Of a DNA stretch of 64,000 nucleotides, positions 63,275 to 64,000 are shown one piece after another. Each line of letters opens with the position of its first letter. Within the stretch, counting starts at the first letter, position 1. The translations under genes were made by a program, and so were the position numbers. The notes under the pieces are model-generated. The model made no database searches and was not told where the DNA came from. It was given only the letters and a program-made list of their open reading frames with translations. This DNA comes from Variovorax paradoxus (GTDB taxonomy: Bacteria > Pseudomonadota > Gammaproteobacteria > Burkholderiales > Burkholderiaceae_C). The stretch is taken from the NCBI RefSeq assembly GCF_022009635.1, contig NZ_CP091716.1:3611001-3675000 (forward strand), given 5' to 3'.

Positions 63275-64000
63275 ATGCAGAAGGACGGACAGCGACGCTT
63301 TGCGCTGGTCGCGGGCGAAGCCTCCGGCGACCTGCTCGCTGGACTGCTGCTCGACGGCCTGCAGGCCCGCTGGCCGGACCTGCAGACGGTCGGCATCGGC
63401 GGTCCCCGCATGCTGGCCCACGGCTTCCAGAGCTGGTGGCCGCAAGAGAAGCTCGCGGTGCGCGGTTACGTCGAGGTGCTGCGGCACTACGCTGAAATCG
63501 CCGGCATCCGCCGCCAGCTCAAGGCCCGCCTGCTGCGCGAATGGGCCGAGCTGTTCATCGGCGTCGACGCTCCCGATTTCAATCTCGATCTCGAAGCAGG
63601 CCTGCGCAGCCGCGGCATGAAGACGGTGCATTTCATCTGCCCGTCGATCTGGGCCTGGCGGCCGGAGCGCATCGAGAAGGTCCGCGCCGCTGCCGACCAT
63701 GTGCTGTGCATCTTTCCCTTCGAGCCCGCGTTGCTGGCTGAGCACGGCGTTGCGGGCAGCTACGTCGGCCATCCCCTGGCCAACGTGATCCCGATGACGC
63801 CCGACCGCGCCGGCGCACGCGCTGCGATGGGTTTCGCGCCCGACGCACAGGTCGTGGCCCTGCTGCCCGGCAGCCGTCGCTCTGAAGTGCGCTACCTGGC
63901 CGCCCGGTTCTTCGCCGCTGCGGCGCTGATGCAGAAGGAGCGACCGGGCGTCCAGTTCGTGGCGCCCATCATTCCGAGCTTGCGCGCGGAAGTCGAGGGG
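63275..64000 (+). CDS. lpxB: Lipid-A-disaccharide synthase (partial, runs off the window)
   Basis: The first 242 codons of a GT19 glycosyltransferase that joins UDP-diacylglucosamine and lipid X into the lipid A disaccharide. The start of the enzyme is clear: RFALVAGEASGDLLAGLLLDG and VGIGGPRMLAHGFQSW, then VDAPDFNLDLE, CPSIWAWRPERIEKV, YVGHPLAN and LLPGSRRSEV. The ATG at 63275 is used; a GTG at 63266 is possible. The last visible bases encode SLRAEVEG and the reading frame stays open to the window end. Confidence 0.94.
   Translation, partial: MQKDGQRRFALVAGEASGDLLAGLLLDGLQARWPDLQTVGIGGPRMLAHGFQSWWPQEKLAVRGYVEVLRHYAEIAGIRRQLKARLLREWAELFIGVDAPDFNLDLEAGLRSRGMKTVHFICPSIWAWRPERIEKVRAAADHVLCIFPFEPALLAEHGVAGSYVGHPLANVIPMTPDRAGARAAMGFAPDAQVVALLPGSRRSEVRYLAARFFAAAALMQKERPGVQFVAPIIPSLRAEVEG

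Overview
This 64 kb window is a GC-rich, densely coding piece of a betaproteobacterial chromosome. Gene content and order fit the family Comamonadaceae, and Variovorax or a close relative is my best guess. Signs are the PHA regulator phaR, a poly-hydroxybutyrate-type dehydrogenase, the pyrH-frr-uppS-cdsA-dxr-rseP-bamA-skp-lpxD-fabZ-lpxA-lpxB order, and the class of two-component and RND genes. I see no rRNA, prophage, insertion sequence or CRISPR array. The species name is inference from gene content; no database search was run.

Layout. 1-1.1 kb: end of a probable cbiB and the cobalamin side-chain gene cobD. 1.1-5.4 kb: an LrgA/LrgB (CidA/CidB-like) pair separated by three 66-bp repeats, a GNAT acetyltransferase, an OsmC-type peroxidase, a PilZ protein and a LysR regulator. 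5.5-12.7 kb: an efflux operon read away from the LysR gene, made of an esterase-like protein that has lost its catalytic residues, then RND adaptor, RND pump and outer-membrane lipoprotein channel. 13.1-17 kb: cobQ-cobT-cobS-phosphatase, all overlapping by 4 bp. 17-26 kb: a 927-aa LuxR-type ATPase regulator, a chemotaxis receptor, an Ivy-like lysozyme inhibitor, endonuclease III, a PLP aminotransferase, small conserved proteins and an Ldh-family dehydrogenase. 26-31.7 kb: serB-mfd on the minus strand and ispD-ispF on the plus strand. 31.7-39.3 kb: an EnvZ/OmpR-like pair, two exported proteins, 3-hydroxybutyrate dehydrogenase, a hydrolase and relA. 39.3-45 kb: tRNA-Val, a zinc-ribbon protein, phaR, rimO, two tRNA-Leu genes and RNase R. 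45-50.4 kb: an SDR, NAD(P)HX repair enzyme, a small membrane protein, dadA-like dehydrogenase and an amidase. 50.6-64 kb: rpsB-tsf, then the long envelope-building run from pyrH to lpxB, which is cut by the window end.

How the parts work together. The 52-64 kb block links translation, isoprenoid supply (dxr; ispD and ispF lie at 30-31 kb), undecaprenyl phosphate, CDP-diacylglycerol, outer-membrane protein assembly and lipid A. The cobalamin genes cover side-chain attachment, amidation and nucleotide-loop assembly but are split into two clusters 12 kb apart. The efflux operon looks controlled by the divergent LysR regulator through an inverted repeat at 5454-5478.

Most of the window is ordinary core genome. 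The most unusual observations are the RBS-carrying 66-bp triplicate between the LrgA/LrgB genes, the RNase R gene whose only good ribosome binding site precedes an ATC codon, the triad-less esterase in the efflux operon, the duplicated tRNA-Leu unit and the two-module Ivy protein.
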